Shown here: piece by piece, positions 1-8,897 of the stretch | Layout of the letters: each line of letters starts with the position of its first letter | Numbering within the stretch: the first letter of the stretch is position 1 | Assembly: GCF_014197435.1 (NCBI RefSeq) | Contig: NZ_JACIFP010000002.1 | Coordinates: 53,995 to 117,994 of the forward strand | Direction of reading: 5' to 3' | From: Gordonia humi | GTDB taxonomy: Bacteria; Actinomycetota; Actinomycetes; Mycobacteriales; Mycobacteriaceae | Length of the DNA: 64,000 bases | Made by a program: the position numbers and the translations under genes | The notes under the pieces: model-generated | Told to the model about the DNA's origin: nothing | The model's input: only the letters and a program-made list of their open reading frames with translations | Database searches by the model: none

Positions 1-297
1 TCCGTGCAGGCCAGCGGTTTTCATTAGCCTGGCGGTCTGATCTCGACCGATGTCCCAGCCGGCTCGGCGCATCGCGTGATGCATCTTGCGGTATCCGTAC
101 ACGCTGTAGTTCTCGGCGTGAATCCGCTGCATGTCCTCGATCAGCATTCGATCACGCACCGCTCGAGTGCTGGCCGGACGGGATTTCGCGGCTCGATAGC
201 CACGGGAGGTGAGAAACCCACAATCTGCCGTCTGGAGTACCCGGCAGATGGCCTCGACCCCGAACTGATCGCGGTACGTGTCGATGAACGCGATCAT
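1..297 (-). CDS. IS3-family transposase OrfB, N-terminal part (partial)
   Basis: This frame encodes the start of the IS3 DDE transposase. It opens with an ATG that overlaps the orfA stop codon as ATGA, and it runs off the left edge after 99 codons. The visible part contains the HTH_21-type leader that precedes the integrase core, recognisable by the stretch NYSVYGYRKMHHAMRRAG. The catalytic DDE residues are outside the window. Stop-start overlap between orfA and orfB suggests coupling or frameshifting, as is usual for the family. Confidence 0.8.
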   Translation of the reverse strand, partial: MIAFIDTYRDQFGVEAICRVLQTADCGFLTSRGYRAAKSRPASTRAVRDRMLIEDMQRIHAENYSVYGYRKMHHAMRRAGWDIGRDQTARLMKTAGLHG

Positions 298-608
298 TTC
301 GTCGTGGGGCGGTCGAGTTCCGCGGCGAAAAACGCCGACGCCGCTTTCAAGATCTCGTTCGCTCGGCGTGATTCGGCCAGTTCGCGGCGAAGTCGGCGAT
401 TCTCCTGCTCGAGCGACTCCTGCGGGTCGGCGTGTGCGTCGGTCGGACCGTAACGGTTGCACCAGATCCGCAGGGTTTCCACACCGACCCCCAGCTGCGG
501 CGCCACAGCGCGGATCGACTCTGCTCGCGGGCCCCCTTCCAGGGCCTGACGGTCGTAGACCATCCGTACCGCGCGGTCGCGGGTCTCCGCACTGAACTTC
601 TTAGGCAT
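294..608 (-). CDS. IS3-family transposase OrfA
   Basis: A 104-residue protein with the usual OrfA layout. The N-terminus (MPKKFSAETRDRAVRMVYD) leads into a helix-turn-helix at roughly residues 30-55 (ESIRAVAPQLGVGVETLRIW). A leucine-zipper-like coiled coil follows at about residues 62-92 (ESLEQENRRLRRELAESRR). OrfA binds the IS ends and, fused to OrfB by frameshifting, forms the transposase. It shares no close sequence with the IS3 copies at 8 kb and 25 kb, so it is a different IS3 member. Confidence 0.85.
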   Translation of the reverse strand: MPKKFSAETRDRAVRMVYDRQALEGGPRAESIRAVAPQLGVGVETLRIWCNRYGPTDAHADPQESLEQENRRLRRELAESRRANEILKAASAFFAAELDRPTTK

Positions 609-657
609 GTTTCCGATTCTCCTTCATCAGACTCGGAACTAAACCCAGGGCGCTTCA

Positions 658-1852
658 TGGTGCCTTCGGTGGCGGCGTTGGTGACCTGGGTGCGGATGAA
701 CGCGCAGATCCCGGGCCACCATGTTTCGATGGTACGGGCCAGTGTGTTGGCTTCGGGAACGTTGACCTGCGCACACAGGTCCAGGAACCGGTAGAGGCGT
801 TCGCGGATCTGGCTATCGTCGACGCGCGGCCGACTCCGCGCCATCGCCAACAAGGCCCGGAGTTCCTCTTTGACGATGTACGCGGCGAAGATCTCGTTGC
901 CCGGATCGTGCGCTCGCAGATCGGCGATCATCTTCTGATACTTGTTGTCCGACAACCGTTCTCGACCCATCAACAGTCTGCGGCGGTTGGCCCATTCCGG
1001 GTCCGTCGACCGGCCACGACGACCACGTCGGTCCCACGTGACCCGCCGACGGACCTTCGTGACCATCGCGTTGGCCAACTGCACGAGGTGGAAGTGATCG
1101 ACGACCAGTTGCGCGTTCGGTAACGCGACCGCGACGGCCGCGGCATACGACGCGGCCGGATCGATCGCCACGTACTCGATCGCATCCCGAAACGGGGCCG
1201 GCTGCGCGGCCAGCCAGTCGATCACCACCGCACTGGTACGGCCGGTGACCTGCCCCAACAGTCCCTGATCGCCCGCCAGATCGACGAACCCGGTATCCCA
1301 CGGATCGATCCGCACCCACCGACCATCACCGCCGCGGACCCACCTCGGTTTCCCACGGCGAGTCTCGTCGATCCCCAGCACCGACGTCGGGGCCGGATCG
1401 GTCAACGCCGTGGCGGCGATGTCGACGAACGCGCCGTGCGCGGTATGCCACGACACGCCGTGCCCGGCAGCGACCTCGGCGACCGACCGAGCGGCATCGC
1501 CGATCGCCCGCCCGATCGTCTCCCGCAACCGGGTCGTGGTCCGCCGACGACGCGGGACCTGCCCGATCGCTTCGGTGAACGACCCACGCGCGCACTCTGA
1601 GTTCACGCACCGCCACCGAATCTTGTTCCACCGCACCATGATCGGAGCATCCCCGTAGCCGATGTCGCGGGGCGTGCAGACGACCCGCTCCTTCACCGAC
1701 GTCGACCGGACACCGCACCCCGGGCAGCACGAGGCCGCCGGATCACTGGTACCGACATCGACGATCCGCGTTCGCCCGTCCGGCCCGCCGACACTGACCC
1801 CGACGACCTCGACGCCTTCCAACCCCAACAACAACGACGTACCATGATCCAC
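658..1852 (-). pseudogene. ISL3-family transposase, C-terminally truncated
   Basis: About 398 residues of an ISL3 transposase remain. The N-terminal zinc-finger region (CCPGCGVRSTSV, then RWRCVNSECARGSF), the HTH and most of the DDE core (VLGIDETRRGK, VVDHFHLVQLAN) are present. Native coding stops at TNAATEG near 658, just where ISL3 enzymes carry the TEG motif with the last acidic residue. After that the open frame continues by chance through the IS3 element as an unrelated 100-residue tail. The start is GTG at 1850-1852. The enzyme is probably inactive because its C-terminus is lost. Confidence 0.85.
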
Positions 1853-1977
1853 GGCCCCTGTTCCTCCGGTGCTCTGACTGTCTTGACAACATCCAGAATC
1901 ACCGAGGCCAGGGGCCGCTCACGTCAACGACACGCCAAGCGCCTGACCAGGCATTGCCCGGTTAACTGCGAAGAGCC
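658..1977 (-). mobile_element. ISL3-family element, 3' end lost to IS3 insertion
   Basis: This element carries a transposase gene on the minus strand. Its upstream terminal repeat is visible at about 1961-1977, where the minus strand reads GGCTCTTCGCAGTTAACC, a typical ISL3-family end. The other end is missing because the IS3 element at 1-657 has replaced it. The right boundary at 1977 falls directly against the Rossmann-fold start of the flavin monooxygenase gene, so this insertion removed that gene's start. Confidence 0.75.
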
Positions 1978-3099
1978 CACAAGGCGCTGATCGTCGGTGG
2001 CGGCCCCGGTGGCCTGTGTGCTGCAATCGCACTGCTTGGCAAAGGAATTCAGGTGGATGTCGTCGAGCTTGCGCTTGACGTCCGAATCCTCGGTTCGGAA
2101 TTGCTGCTCAGTTCACCGAACCTGCGGGCCCTCGATGCCATTGGGGTCGCCGACGACGTAGTTGCCGCGGGTGTTCCAATCAGCAGCGTTCAGTTTCACA
2201 CTGCCGACGGCACTGAGATTGCGAACGTTCCGACTCCCTCGGTGGCGCGAGAAGGACTGCCTCCTGCCGTAGGTATCACCCGACACGCCTTCTACGGCCA
2301 GTTGTATGACGCCGCGGTGGCAGCTGGAGCCAAGATCGCCCACGAGACGACGGTCCAAGAAATCTCCGATGCCGACAACGGTGTAGAGGTCCGGCTCACT
2401 GATGGCCGGGTCTCGCTCTACGACCTCGTCGTCGGAGCGGATGGGTGGGCCTCGACTGTCCGGAAACTCCGCTTCCCTAAAGCGAATTTGCCGCAGTATG
2501 CCGGTCAGTGCGTATGGCGCGGACGGGTTCCGCGCAATGGCGAGAGGCCCCTCAAGGAGGGATCGCTTCGAGGGTATGCCGGCGCCAACCACTCCGCGGG
2601 GCTGATCACGGTCAACGACAAGCACTCTTACATCTTCTGCCTGGTCAGCCAGCCTAAGCCCGACCGGCTCGACGAGTCCACCTTCATGGACACATTCAAG
2701 GGACTGCTCGAAGAGTTCGGTGGCGAGGCCGGTTGGGCGCGCGACAACCTCGAGGAAGGCACCATCAGTCTGGCGGCGCTGCATCACCACGTGATGGACA
2801 AGCCCTGGCACGATGGACGGGTCATCTTGATCGGCGACGCGGCCCACACGACCACTCCGCACATCGGCTACGGTGCAGGTCTCGCGGTCGAGGACGCTGT
2901 CGTGCTGGGCGAGATGCTCGGCTCCAGTGAGGACCTGGCTGCAACGCTCGACGAATTCGTCGCGCGGCGCTATGAACGGTGCAAGCTAGTTGTCGACAAC
3001 AGCACCCAGATCTCGCGATGGCAGCAAGGACTTGACGGTGAGCCCGCGCAAGCCGAGCTGACGAATCAAACGTGGACGGCGCTTGCTGAACCCATGTGA
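1978..3099 (+). pseudogene. FAD-dependent monooxygenase, start codon removed by ISL3
   Basis: This is a PheA/TfdB/UbiH-type flavoprotein monooxygenase that would hydroxylate an organic substrate using NAD(P)H and O2. In frame from 1978 it reads HKALIVGGGPGGLCAAIALL, the N-terminal GxGxxG dinucleotide fold. Later come the DG motif (VVGADGWASTVR) and the GD motif (GDAAHTTTPHIGYGAGLAVE). The C-terminus is complete. An in-frame stop at 1963-1965 lies inside the ISL3 terminal repeat, and there is no start codon before the FAD motif. A GTG at 2053 would delete the FAD loop. The gene probably lost only a few residues plus its promoter. Confidence 0.8.
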
Positions 3100-3275
3100 G
3101 TTTCATGAGTCGCGGCAGTGATGGCGAAGCTCGATGTCGCTGCCGCGACATGTCGTCATCACCGAAGGATCTCCGCGGGACAGTGGTGTTAACAACGCCA
3201 GCCAGGGGGACTCGCAAGACGCTGCTGCGATGACATGTTCTATCTACTGACGTTCGCCATCCGTATCGGCGCCAA

Positions 3276-3296
3276 ACAGGTCAGCAAATCACCTGT
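3276..3296. promoter_or_regulatory. Imperfect palindrome, possible operator
   Basis: ACAGGT (3276-3281) and ACCTGT (3291-3296) form an inverted repeat with a 9-nt spacer, 65 bp upstream of the membrane-protein gene at 3361. The arms are short and no cognate regulator is next to it, so this is only a candidate operator. Confidence 0.3.
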
Positions 3297-3360
3297 GTTC
3301 GATGTTTGCTTCGTTCGTCCCTGACTCCGACACCGGACGACACTATGAAAGGGTATCGCC

Positions 3361-3870
3361 GTGACCTTCGCATCCTCTTCTATAAGAGCGTCAGCCCTGA
3401 CTTCCAGGGCTACTCTTGGCGGCGCTGTCGCTGTTGCCGCGGCGCTCTTCGTCATTTCTTTAACGGGACTTGGGTGGCTGTTCATGCCTGCCAACGCCGC
3501 CGGCCCCTCGCCCGAAATGACTCTCAGCTACACCGATCTCGGAGAGATGGTCCAGTCCGGCGCCGCCCCCACGACAGCGTTTCAGCAAGCTTACTTCAGC
3601 TGGCTTGCGTGGACCACTGCGATCGTGACGGTGATCATGGCGACAGCGGCAATCATGCTGTCGGGCAGAGCGATTGCAATCGCGACGGCGGTATTGAGTG
3701 CTGTCGGCCTCGTCTTTCTCATCTTCGGAACGAAAGGCCCGTTGAGTTGGGCTGCCTACGCCGACCAGGCGGGCAATATCCGAATGGGTGCGATCTTGAT
3801 GGTGGTGGGCTATGTCGTCACGATCTGTACTGCGGCCGTCAGCGCAGCACGTCGACCTACCGTCTCCTGA
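3361..3870 (+). CDS. Four-helix membrane protein of unknown function
   Basis: A 169-residue protein with four predicted membrane helices, at about residues 20-42, 80-101, 102-122 and 142-162. The loop after helix 1 (about residues 45-78) is polar and probably outside the membrane. The start is GTG, preceded by GAAAGGG at a spacing of 7. The gene stands alone between the monooxygenase remnant and two hairpins. I do not recognise a named family. A role in uptake or sensing of a catabolic substrate would be guesswork from the neighbours. Confidence 0.65.
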   Translation: MTFASSSIRASALTSRATLGGAVAVAAALFVISLTGLGWLFMPANAAGPSPEMTLSYTDLGEMVQSGAAPTTAFQQAYFSWLAWTTAIVTVIMATAAIMLSGRAIAIATAVLSAVGLVFLIFGTKGPLSWAAYADQAGNIRMGAILMVVGYVVTICTAAVSAARRPTVS

Positions 3871-3940
3871 GGAAGGTATCCAATCTGCACCGACTGCGGT
3901 ACCCGCGCCGTGGACGCAGTCCGCAGTCGGTGCTTGTGGG

Positions 3941-3967
3941 CGTCAGCACCGCAACTCGGTGCTGACG
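3941..3967 (+). terminator. Hairpin after the membrane-protein gene
   Basis: CGTCAGCACCG and CGGTGCTGACG form a perfect 11-bp stem with a 5-nt loop (CAACT), 70 bp downstream of the stop codon at 3870. There is no T-run, which is common for actinobacterial terminators. Confidence 0.55.
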
Positions 3968-4024
3968 CTGCTTGACCCCACTCCACGACACCGTCAATCC
4001 GCGATACCGTTGTGGAACAAGCCG

Positions 4025-4065
4025 TTCGCCCCGTTTCCCTGCTTGGGTAGGGGAAACGGGGCGAA
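4025..4065. terminator. Bidirectional hairpin between convergent genes
   Basis: TTCGCCCCGTTTCCC (4025-4039) pairs perfectly with GGGAAACGGGGCGAA (4051-4065) across an 11-nt loop. It lies between the 3' ends of the membrane-protein gene (plus) and the beta-lactamase-fold gene (minus). It most likely terminates transcription from both sides. Confidence 0.6.
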
Positions 4066-4128
4066 GGCCGTTAGGTGATCGTTCAGCGGTTGCTGTGGTC
4101 GGCGCGGGGTCGCGCCTGTTGCGCCACT

Positions 4129-5358
4129 TCAGTCCACCGCGGCGAGTGCGAGATCGGCCAAACGATGCAGTCTCAAGAAGTGGTTGAGTCCTTCGAGAAG
4201 GCCGCTGGAAAGGAAGACGAAGGTCAAGTCGCGTACCGGATCGACCATCCACATCGTCGAGCCACTGCCGACCGCGCCGAAGGTGCGCGGCGATGCCGTG
4301 GCACCGAAAGGTGTGAGGTAGTCGCCCGTACCGCGGACGTAACCGCCGCCGTAGGTGAAATTAGCGGGGAACTCGGCGAGGTCCCGGGCCTGCTTGTTGA
4401 AATCCCAAAACTCATTGGTCTTGTCGCCAGTGTGGTTCTGGAACGCATAGTCGATCATGGCAGGTGAGAGGTAGCGGGTGTTCGCTGGCTGCGGAGCGCG
4501 ACCACGATTACGCAGGGTGTCGGCGAATGTAAACACGTCGCGCACGGTTCCGAAGGCCATTCCAGCGGGTAGCTCAAAGTTCTCATCAACGAGCTCATTG
4601 AGCGACTCCATGACCGAAACTTCCGCGGCACCAGGAGTTGTCTCAGCCATCCGAACCGGTACCCGGCGCGGATCGTCGACCCTCAGCCCGAAAGAACTGT
4701 CGGTCATCGCCAGGGGCTCGAACAGGTCCTCGCGAGCGATCTGACGGAAGCTACGACCGGCGGGGTCGAGCCGCCGCACGATCTCTCCGAGGAGCCCAAA
4801 GCTCGCGAACGGGTTGTAGACCACTCGCTCCCCGGGGACGTAGGCGAGCTGCTGGGCGCACACGAGAGCGGTCATCGCGTCCATATCGCCCCACTGCGCA
4901 CCCCACTGCCCAGGCGGCGGCGGAACGAATCCAGCCCAGGTTCCGGCGGTGTGAGTCAATAGATGGGCGACGGTGGCGCGCTGTTTACCACGCACACCGA
5001 ACTCCGGGACGATGTCGACGACTTTCGTGTCGAACGCCAACTGGCCTCTATCGATCAGGTTGAGAACGAGCGCCGCGGTATACGACTTCGCTGTGGACAT
5101 CAGCAGAAAGATGTCGTCGTACGCAGCGAGGCGTTCGGTCGACAACTCAGAGTGACCGATCGCAGCGGTGTAACCAACCTCGCCACCTCGCGCCACCAAG
5201 AGCACCGCACCGTGATGCAGTCCGGAATCAATGTCGTCGCTGACAGCGTGAGCAAGTCGTTGAAGAGTATCGGTGTCGAGGCCGACCTTGTCGGGTGAGT
5301 GGACTGGCACTCCCAGAGTGTCAGTTGAACTGTTCAGACTGTCGGCGATGCGGGTCAC
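4129..5358 (-). CDS. Beta-lactamase-fold serine hydrolase (esterase family)
   Basis: A 409-residue class C beta-lactamase-like enzyme of the EstB/esterase type, which hydrolyses esters or lactones rather than drugs in most characterised relatives. The nucleophile motif SxxK is at S88-TA-K91 (MSTAKSYTA). The tyrosine motif is YNPFAS at Y181. The C-terminal third box appears as AVGSGSTMW. There is no signal peptide, so it is cytosolic. The start is GTG at 5358 with AAGGAG eight bases upstream; an upstream open extension of 21 codons lacks a ribosome site. A GntR-type motif at 5419-5430 sits upstream. In a catabolic cluster it could open a lactone or cleave an ester intermediate; the substrate is unknown. 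Confidence 0.75.
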   Translation of the reverse strand: MTRIADSLNSSTDTLGVPVHSPDKVGLDTDTLQRLAHAVSDDIDSGLHHGAVLLVARGGEVGYTAAIGHSELSTERLAAYDDIFLLMSTAKSYTAALVLNLIDRGQLAFDTKVVDIVPEFGVRGKQRATVAHLLTHTAGTWAGFVPPPPGQWGAQWGDMDAMTALVCAQQLAYVPGERVVYNPFASFGLLGEIVRRLDPAGRSFRQIAREDLFEPLAMTDSSFGLRVDDPRRVPVRMAETTPGAAEVSVMESLNELVDENFELPAGMAFGTVRDVFTFADTLRNRGRAPQPANTRYLSPAMIDYAFQNHTGDKTNEFWDFNKQARDLAEFPANFTYGGGYVRGTGDYLTPFGATASPRTFGAVGSGSTMWMVDPVRDLTFVFLSSGLLEGLNHFLRLHRLADLALAAVD

Positions 5359-5418
5359 AGGCGGTTCTCCTTTGTCAGTCAGGATGACTCGCAGTGTGCA
5401 ACGCCTAAGCCAACACAT

Positions 5419-5430
5419 CAAGTCACCAGG
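5419..5430. promoter_or_regulatory. Putative GntR operator upstream of the serine hydrolase
   Basis: CAAGTCACCAGG, or CCTGGTGACTTG on the minus strand, lies about 60 bp upstream of the hydrolase start. It matches the motifs at 6972-6992 and 10427-10439, the latter next to the gntR gene itself. Confidence 0.5.
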
Positions 5431-5521
5431 TCAATTTAATCTATGTGTCGTGTCTGGCTTGTGTCAAGGACTTTGCACAGCGTGCGCGGTGGTGATCAAG
5501 AATCCCGCACGCGGTGTCGGC

Positions 5522-6907
5522 CTAGACGTTTTCAGGGAGCAGGACCGCCCCCGGGTTCAGGAGATTGTGTGGGTCGAATGCGCGCTTGATGGTGTGCTGT
5601 AAGGCCAAGCCAGCGGCTCCGAGTTGTTGGGGCAGCCAGTCGCGTTTGAGTCGTCCGACCCCGTGCTCGCCGGTGATCGTGCCCTTGAGCTGTAGCGCCA
5701 GGTCCATCACCGCTGCGAATGCGGTTTCGGCGGCGGCGAGCTGTGCTGGTTGTTGGGGGTCGTACACGACAACCGGATGGGTATTGCCGTCGCCGGCGTG
5801 AGCGATGACAGCAATAGTCACGTTGTTCGCGCGGGCGATCTCCTCGATACCCTCGACCAGGTCTGGCAGTGCAGGCACTGGGACGCCCACATCTTCGAGG
5901 AGGATCGACCCCAGTCGTTCGATCGCAGGCAGCGCAAGTCGGCGGACTTGGGTAAAAGCTTCGCCTTCCTCGAGATCGTCAGTCGAGTAGATCTCGGTCG
6001 CTCCCCACCGCCGGCAGATTTCCTCGACGGCTGCGATCTCGGCGGCCGAGGCTGGGTCGGGCCCATCTGAGCGCGCGAGTAGAAGTGCTCCGGCCGAGCG
6101 GTCTAGGCCCATAGAGGTCATCGACTCCACGGCGTCAATGGTCGTGTGGTCCATCAACTCCAGTACCGACGGCCGGCAGACACCGGTGATGTCCAGAACC
6201 GCTTGGGTCGCTGCGACGGTGGTCGGAAAGCTCGCCACCAGCGTTGAACTCGGAGCGGGCTGTGGAAGCAGTCGTAATGTGACCTCGGTGACGATTCCCA
6301 GTGTTCCCTCTGAACCAACGAACAGGTTGATCAACGAGTATCCGGCGGCGTCCTTCAGCCGTGTGCCACCGAGGTCGACAGCAGTCCCATCGCTGAGAAC
6401 CACCTGCATTCCGAGCACAAAATCTCGCGTCACCCCGTACTTCACGCAGCACAGGCCGCCGGCATTGGTTGCTACGTTCCCGCCGATAGTGCAGATCTCA
6501 TACGACGAAGGGTCCGGCGGGTACCACAGCCCGACTTCCTCAGCTGCACGCTTGACCTCGATGTTGAGTGCACCGGCTTGGGCCTTTGCGACATGGGCCT
6601 GGGTATCGATGTCGACCGCCGCCATGCGTTCGAGGCTGACCACCACCACGCCTGCGTCTGCCGTGGCGCCTCCAGACAGGCCTGTACCCGCCCCACGCGG
6701 AACCACACCCACCCGATGGCGGTGCGCCCACGCCAACGTGGTGCTGACGTGCTCGGTGGACTCAACCCGCACCACCGCCAACGGCGGCCGCGCACTAGGG
6801 TCCCGAGCCCAATCGGACATGTAGCGCACGGTGCGGTCGGGATTGTCGATGACCACCCCCGAAGGCAACTGAGCGAATAGCTCGGACAGCGGCGCGAGTG
6901 ACGACAT
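5522..6907 (-). CDS. FAD-linked oxidase/dehydrogenase, GlcD type
   Basis: A flavoprotein of the vanillyl-alcohol-oxidase fold, close to glycolate oxidase GlcD and D-lactate/D-2-hydroxyacid dehydrogenases; it would oxidise a 2-hydroxy acid to the keto acid. The N-terminal FAD_binding_4 domain carries PRGAGTGLSGGA and the SYEICTIGGNVATNAGG loop. The C-terminal domain carries the metal/substrate signatures AHAGDGNTHP and GEHGVGRLK. Start ATG at 6907 has AAGGG eight bases upstream; an in-frame ATG at 6922 has no ribosome site. It is divergent from the crotonase gene and shares a putative GntR operator region with it. The C-terminus looks complete. Confidence 0.85.
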   Translation of the reverse strand: MSSLAPLSELFAQLPSGVVIDNPDRTVRYMSDWARDPSARPPLAVVRVESTEHVSTTLAWAHRHRVGVVPRGAGTGLSGGATADAGVVVVSLERMAAVDIDTQAHVAKAQAGALNIEVKRAAEEVGLWYPPDPSSYEICTIGGNVATNAGGLCCVKYGVTRDFVLGMQVVLSDGTAVDLGGTRLKDAAGYSLINLFVGSEGTLGIVTEVTLRLLPQPAPSSTLVASFPTTVAATQAVLDITGVCRPSVLELMDHTTIDAVESMTSMGLDRSAGALLLARSDGPDPASAAEIAAVEEICRRWGATEIYSTDDLEEGEAFTQVRRLALPAIERLGSILLEDVGVPVPALPDLVEGIEEIARANNVTIAVIAHAGDGNTHPVVVYDPQQPAQLAAAETAFAAVMDLALQLKGTITGEHGVGRLKRDWLPQQLGAAGLALQHTIKRAFDPHNLLNPGAVLLPENV

Positions 6908-6971
6908 TTGCGGACCCTTCATTGTTGGAGTGGTTGACAGGTCGGCGAGTACGGACCTACCGTAAAATTAT

Positions 6972-6992
6972 CCAAGTCACCAAGTCACTTGG
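6972..6992. promoter_or_regulatory. Putative double GntR operator, divergent promoter
   Basis: CCAAGTCACCAA (6972-6983) overlaps a near-perfect palindrome CCAAGTCACTTGG (6980-6992) in the 180-bp region between the glcD-like and crotonase genes. A further half-site, AAGTCAAGTGG, follows at 6993-7003. The core TGGTGACTTGG is shared with 5419-5430 and resembles FadR-subfamily operators. Confidence 0.5.
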
Positions 6993-7087
6993 AAGTCAAG
7001 TGGTCGCAGTGCCGGGTCAGCCCCGGACAACCCGACCCGGCAGTCCTGCCATCCCCGCGAACCTTCTCTTGAAACGGAGGGCATCTG

Positions 7088-7951
7088 ATGCCTGCGCCCA
7101 AGCCCTGGTCACGAAAGACGATGTACCGCACATTCCTTGAGGAATATCAGGAAAAGTGGTCGGAGTACTTCACCTTCAAGCGCGAGGACGGCATCCTCGA
7201 GATGCGGATGCACACTGAGCATGATTCGGCGAAGTGGAGCCTGGAGCTGCACCGGGCGTTCATCCCAGCTCTGGCTGACGTGGGCCACGACCCCGACAAC
7301 GAGATCCTCATCTTCTCGGGCACAGGGGCGAAGTTCCTGGACTCGATGGATCCCGAGGGCTGGGAGCGTTACGGCTTTCGCGAGCCGATGACCTTCGACA
7401 AAGGTTATGACTTCTGGTACAAGGACCAGGTACACGAGCCGTTCGCGTTCCTGAACCTGGAGATTCCGGTCATTGCGGCGATCAACGGGCCGTTCTTCAT
7501 CCACCAGGAATTGGCTCTACTCAACGACATCGTCATCGCCTCGGAGAGCACGACGATGGCCGACGGCCACTACACGGGGATGGGCATCGTGCCCGGCGAC
7601 GGTGTTCAGACCGTCTTCCGTGAGCTCATGGGTATCAACCGGGCCAAGCACTTCTTGCTGACTGGCCAGGAGATGTCCGCCAAGGAACTGCTCGATCTGG
7701 GCCTGATCGGTGAGGTGGTCCCCGACAGCGAGCTGCTCGATCGAGCGTGGGAGATCGCTCGCACCATCTTTAAGCCGCGCGCGCGGTCAACTCGGGTCAT
7801 GGCGCGCGCCCTCTTCGTGCAGCCCTGGCGCGAACTTCTGGTCCGCGAACTGCCGTCGGGAATGGCCAATGAATGCTGGGGCACCCACGGCTACTGGGGC
7901 ATGGCAGAGGAGAACTACGACATCGAAAACCTTAAGGGTGACTCGAAATGA
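7088..7951 (+). CDS. Crotonase-fold hydrolase, 6-oxocamphor-hydrolase-like
   Basis: A 287-residue crotonase superfamily protein. Its centre (GPFFIHQELALLNDIV, then MADGHYTGMGIVPGDG) aligns with 6-oxocamphor hydrolase, which cleaves a cyclic 1,3-diketone by a retro-Claisen step. H139 and D159 fall where I recall that enzyme's catalytic His and Asp. FLLTGQEMSAKELLDLGLIGEVV is the usual crotonase helix region. A GGAGG sequence lies eight bases before the ATG. The stop overlaps the next start as ATGA, so it was the first gene of an operon now cut by an IS3 copy. Enoyl-CoA hydratase activity is the alternative, but the acidic pair of true hydratases is not obvious. The exact substrate is unknown. 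Confidence 0.7.
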   Translation: MPAPKPWSRKTMYRTFLEEYQEKWSEYFTFKREDGILEMRMHTEHDSAKWSLELHRAFIPALADVGHDPDNEILIFSGTGAKFLDSMDPEGWERYGFREPMTFDKGYDFWYKDQVHEPFAFLNLEIPVIAAINGPFFIHQELALLNDIVIASESTTMADGHYTGMGIVPGDGVQTVFRELMGINRAKHFLLTGQEMSAKELLDLGLIGEVVPDSELLDRAWEIARTIFKPRARSTRVMARALFVQPWRELLVRELPSGMANECWGTHGYWGMAEENYDIENLKGDSK

Positions 7952-8004
7952 CTCGGCTGCACCACACCAATATTCGGATCGTTGACCCGGTTCGATCGTT
8001 GCAG
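7948..8004 (+). pseudogene. 5' stump of a VOC/glyoxalase-like gene
   Basis: The ATG overlaps the crotonase stop (ATGA). The first 19 residues, MTRLHHTNIRIVDPVRSLQ, are typical of the N-terminus of a vicinal-oxygen-chelate protein. The frame enters the IS3 copy at 8005 and stops at 8047. The rest of the gene is not found in the window. The family call rests on 19 residues only. Confidence 0.5.
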
Positions 8005-8036
8005 GGGGCTGATGCACGGTTAGGTGACACGGTTAG

Positions 8037-8897
8037 TCACGCGGCCTGAGGGGCCTCGTGGTTGATGATTGTCTCGAATTCGATGGGGGTCAATCTGCCG
8101 AGGCGGTCTTGTCGTCTGCGGCGGTGGTAGGTGCGTTCGATCCAGTGCACGATGGCGGCCCGGAGCTCGTCTCTGGTGGCCCAGGATCGGCGGTCGAGGA
8201 CGTTGTTCTGTAGCAGTGAAAAGAAGCTCTCCATGGCCGCGTTGTCCCCGGCAGCGCCGACCCTTCCCATCGACCCGAGCATGCCGTGCCGGGTGATAGC
8301 CTTCTGCATCTTCTTCGAGCGAAATTGAGATCCTCTATCGCTGTGTAGGACGCAGCCTGTGACGTCGCCCCGCCTGGCGACGGCGCTGTTCAGTGCGGCC
8401 ACGGCCAGGCAGGACTTCATCCTGGAGTCGATCGAATACCCGACGATGCGGCCCGAATAGACGTCCTTGATCGCGCACAGGTACAGCTTTCCCGCCGCCG
8501 TCCAGTGCTCGGTGATGTCGGTGAGCCACAGCTCGTTCGGGCCCACGGCGGCGAAGTCTCGCTCGACGAGATCGTCGTGCACGGGTGGGCCGGCCTTGCG
8601 ATGCTTGCCGCGGCCCTTCTTGCTGATGGCACTGGTCCAGCCACCGGTTGAGCAGATTCGCCAGGCGGTGCGCCGGCACATCTTCTCGCCCGCGGTCTCA
8701 GCTTCATCGGCCAGGTAGCGGTAGCCGAATTCCGGATCCTCTCGGTGCGCGTCGAACAGGGCGTTGGCCCGGTACGCCTCGGCGAGTTCGGCATCGGTGA
8801 CCGGGTTCTTGAGCCATCGGTAGTAGGGCTGACGAGCGATCTTGAGTACCCGGCACGCCACCGTGACGGGGATGCCGTCAGCGGCGAGCTCGCTCAC
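8037..8897 (-). CDS. IS3-family transposase OrfB (copy A)
   Basis: The catalytic half of the transposase. It carries the HTH_21 region (LADEAETAGEKMCRRTAWRI) and the DDE integrase core: ELWLTDITEHWT (first D), VLHSDRGSQF (second D) and GDNAAMESFFS (E). The C-terminus is PIEFETIINHEAPQAA. It probably reaches the ribosome as an OrfAB fusion by -1 frameshifting at GGGAAAA (8912-8918). A GTG at 8897 that overlaps the orfA stop could also start it independently. It appears intact. Confidence 0.85.
   Translation of the reverse strand: MSELAADGIPVTVACRVLKIARQPYYRWLKNPVTDAELAEAYRANALFDAHREDPEFGYRYLADEAETAGEKMCRRTAWRICSTGGWTSAISKKGRGKHRKAGPPVHDDLVERDFAAVGPNELWLTDITEHWTAAGKLYLCAIKDVYSGRIVGYSIDSRMKSCLAVAALNSAVARRGDVTGCVLHSDRGSQFRSKKMQKAITRHGMLGSMGRVGAAGDNAAMESFFSLLQNNVLDRRSWATRDELRAAIVHWIERTYHRRRRQDRLGRLTPIEFETIINHEAPQAA

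Larger units (their letters stand above)
1..657 (-). mobile_element. IS3-family element, left part outside window
   Basis: Only one end of this insertion sequence is present. It carries orfA and the beginning of orfB, both on the minus strand. The outer end is placed at about 657, where orfA's upstream leader stops and ISL3 transposase coding resumes. The element has inserted into the 3' part of the ISL3-family transposase gene that follows. The second end and any target duplication lie off the left edge, so the boundary is accurate to a few bases only. Confidence 0.75.

Noticed and set aside
347..657. C-terminal 100 residues of the open frame running from the ISL3 transposase
   Set aside because: It continues through an unrelated IS3 element in the wrong strand context and lacks transposase motifs, so it is a chance read-through.
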